From contig CAYTFC010000115.1 of NCBI GenBank assembly GCA_964436955.1, positions 1 to 7,767 of the forward strand: a DNA stretch of 7,767 nucleotides, read 5' to 3'. Shown here in pieces: positions 7,107-7,767 of this stretch. A program made the translations under genes and the position numbers. The notes beneath the pieces are model-generated. The model saw only the letters and a list, made by a program, of their open reading frames with translations. It searched no databases and was not told where the DNA came from. How positions within the stretch are numbered: the stretch's first letter is position 1; the number at the start of each line of letters is the position of its first letter. The stretch is from CAMFKD01 sp964436955. Its GTDB lineage: Bacteria; Chlamydiota; Chlamydiia; Chlamydiales; JAJFMA01.

Positions 7107-7553
7107 TCATCCTGGTCCTTCGTCTTCACTAGATTCTGTCTTTGATACATCCAGCTTAATCACATTGGGTCTTACAATGACTTCTGTTGGCTTCTCAATA
7201 AATTCATTGATTTTGCTGAGCAAGGCATAGAAGACTCCTTGCTGACCCGCGATCGCTTCGACTCGCGCGCGCACTGATGTATCTTTTTGAAAAAAGTCAA
7301 TCTGGCCTTTAATAGCATCGATCCATTCTTCTGGCATACGATAATGCTCATCCTGGGTCAATCGCTTTCCAAATAAATTTTCCAGATAGTGTTCGCGTCT
7401 TTGAAGACACTCGATTACACTGGTGAGATCTTGATCTGTAAGACGAGTCTCATTGTTAGTAGCTTTTTTACGAAAATCAGCCAACTCTTGCGTAGTGCTG
7501 TTTAAAACAGCTACAATATCGTCACTATGCGGAGTAATACGATAAAGAGGCAT
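7107..7553 (-). CDS. uncharacterised small acidic-tailed protein
   Basis: I do not recognise this 148-residue protein. It looks soluble and mostly helical, rich in Glu, Asp, Arg and Gln. A charged central part (QRREHYLENLF, EEWIDAIKGQIDFF) suggests a helical bundle, and the tail SKTESSEDEG is strongly acidic and probably disordered. No signal peptide, membrane segment, catalytic motif or Cys/His cluster is visible (one Cys only). ATG 7553 is chosen because AAGGGGGGGG ends six bases upstream; a TTG at 7559 in the same frame would touch that G run. It is the first gene of the minus-strand run that leads through the methyltransferase into hutHUI. The unbroken 150-codon frame with a strong ribosome binding site makes a real gene likely. 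It could be a regulator or partner protein, but nothing in the sequence proves this. Confidence 0.72.
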   Translation of the reverse strand: MPLYRITPHSDDIVAVLNSTTQELADFRKKATNNETRLTDQDLTSVIECLQRREHYLENLFGKRLTQDEHYRMPEEWIDAIKGQIDFFQKDTSVRARVEAIAGQQGVFYALLSKINEFIEKPTEVIVRPNVIKLDVSKTESSEDEGPG

Positions 7554-7559
7554 AAACAA

Positions 7560-7569
7560 CCCCCCCCTT
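7560..7569 (-). promoter_or_regulatory. G8 ribosome binding site, possible slippage tract
   Basis: On the minus strand AAGGGGGGGG lies six bases before ATG 7553. It serves as the Shine-Dalgarno sequence and is at the same time a homopolymer of eight G. Gain or loss of G would change spacing and pairing strength without touching the reading frame. It also decides the start, since the alternative TTG at 7559 has no spacing. Confidence 0.55.
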
Positions 7570-7583
7570 GCTTATTTAACTAA

Positions 7584-7614
7584 ATTTTACAACATTAGTA
7601 ATTTAAATTGTAAA
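7584..7614 (-). promoter_or_regulatory. candidate proximal promoter
   Basis: On the minus strand TTTACA (7609-7614) and TAAAAT (7584-7589) resemble sigma-70 -35 and -10 boxes. The 19-base spacer is longer than the optimum of 17. Transcription would begin about 25 bases before ATG 7553. In DNA this AT-rich such hexamers arise by chance, so support is modest. Confidence 0.3.
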
Positions 7615-7615
7615 A
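7585..7615. promoter_or_regulatory. inverted repeat, operator-like
   Basis: TTTTACAA (7585-7592) and TTGTAAAA (7608-7615) are exact reverse complements separated by 15 bases, about two helical turns centre to centre. They straddle the candidate proximal promoter, as an operator would. No regulator gene is present in the window to pair with it, and AT-richness raises the chance of coincidence. Confidence 0.3.
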
Positions 7616-7664
7616 ATTATAACTAATATTAAATAAGGTGTGTGTGAATTTTTTAGGAATTTTA

Positions 7665-7701
7665 ACGCAAAGAAAGGATTAAGATGCGCAAAGGCGCAAA
7701 G
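7665..7701. repeat. CGCAAAG repeat cluster
   Basis: CGCAAAG occurs in ACGCAAAG (7665-7672) and in two abutting copies of GCGCAAAG (7686-7693 and 7694-7701). An inverted copy, CTTTGCGC, lies at 7755-7762. Similar CGCAAAG-rich stretches are, to my recollection, scattered through intergenic DNA of unrelated bacteria. Function is unknown; three direct copies within 40 bases are unlikely by chance. Confidence 0.55.
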
Positions 7702-7713
7702 AAGGACCTGCGG

Positions 7714-7741
7714 ATTATAGTGGACCCCATTGTCTAGACAA
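7714..7741 (-). promoter_or_regulatory. candidate distal promoter with palindrome
   Basis: The minus strand carries a perfect TATAAT (7714-7719) preceded, after 16 bases, by TTGTCT (7736-7741). The -35 box is half of a 12-bp palindrome, TTGTCTAGACAA (7730-7741), which could be a repressor or transposase site. The transcript would have a leader of about 150 bases before ATG 7553. It may instead be an outward promoter of a mobile element lying to the right. Confidence 0.35.
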
Positions 7742-7767
7742 AAAACGCTATCCACTTTGCGCTTTTC

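Larger units (their letters stand above)
7570..7767. other. AT-rich upstream region of the minus-strand operon
   Basis: No gene is supported in this stretch. The part nearest the operon (about 7571-7660) is very AT-rich. The distal part holds GCGCAAAG-type repeats and a GC-richer stretch around TGGACCCC. One minus-strand frame is open from the right edge for about 180 bases, but most of it is translated repeat and AT-rich DNA, so I do not call it. The region should contain the operon promoter. Confidence 0.5.

Noticed and set aside
6874..7230. 118-codon plus-strand open frame across the methyltransferase start
   Set aside because: It is antisense to two minus-strand frames, and its translation has no family resemblance. 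It crosses the boundary of two genes, as shadow frames do.
7588..7767. Minus-strand frame open from the right edge
   Set aside because: It has no start in the window, and most of it translates the CGCAAAG repeats and AT-rich spacer, which give spurious hydrophobic peptides.

Overview
This window looks like chromosomal DNA of a Gram-negative bacterium of moderate GC content. It carries a minus-strand histidine-degradation (hut) operon flanked by small accessory genes and palindromic repeats. The TerC-family protein resembles enterobacterial YgdQ, and the compact gene packing, dispersed palindromes and pentapeptide-repeat protein would suit a host-associated gammaproteobacterium (for example Legionellales-like) or a chlamydia relative. 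That placement is inference; no rRNA or clade-specific marker is present.

Layout. 1-251: left flank with a short perfect hairpin and a palindromic repeat, no confident gene. 252-824 (+): pentapeptide-repeat protein. 825-915: short convergent intergenic stretch with two small dyads. 916-1656 (-): TerC/YgdQ-like integral membrane protein. 1657-1896: intergenic, with a perfect 20-bp palindrome and a second copy of the repeat seen near position 180. 1897-7559 (-): a tight five-gene run, read right to left: uncharacterised small protein, class I SAM methyltransferase, hutH, hutU, hutI. 7560-7767: AT-rich upstream region with promoter-like hexamers, an inverted repeat, a GCGCAAAG-type repeat cluster and possibly the tip of an insertion sequence.

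How the genes work together. HutH deaminates L-histidine to urocanate, HutU hydrates urocanate to 4-imidazolone-5-propionate, and HutI opens the ring to N-formimino-L-glutamate. The three enzymes look intact: MIO-forming Ala-Ser-Gly and the His-selective Ser-His pair in HutH, the urocanase Cys signature in HutU, and the metal ligands in HutI. hutH-hutU and hutU-hutI are each separated by 2 nt, so co-transcription and translational coupling are likely. No hutG, hutF, glutamate formimidoyltransferase, hutC regulator or histidine permease is in the window. The last steps must be encoded elsewhere or be absent. The upstream methyltransferase runs almost directly into hutH, with its stop codon overlapping the hutH ribosome binding site, so it is probably part of the same transcript.

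The main points for a second look are the methyltransferase plus unknown protein at the head of the hut operon, the two-copy palindromic repeat (one copy abutting or entering the pentapeptide gene), and the G8 tract that forms the ribosome binding site of the first operon gene.
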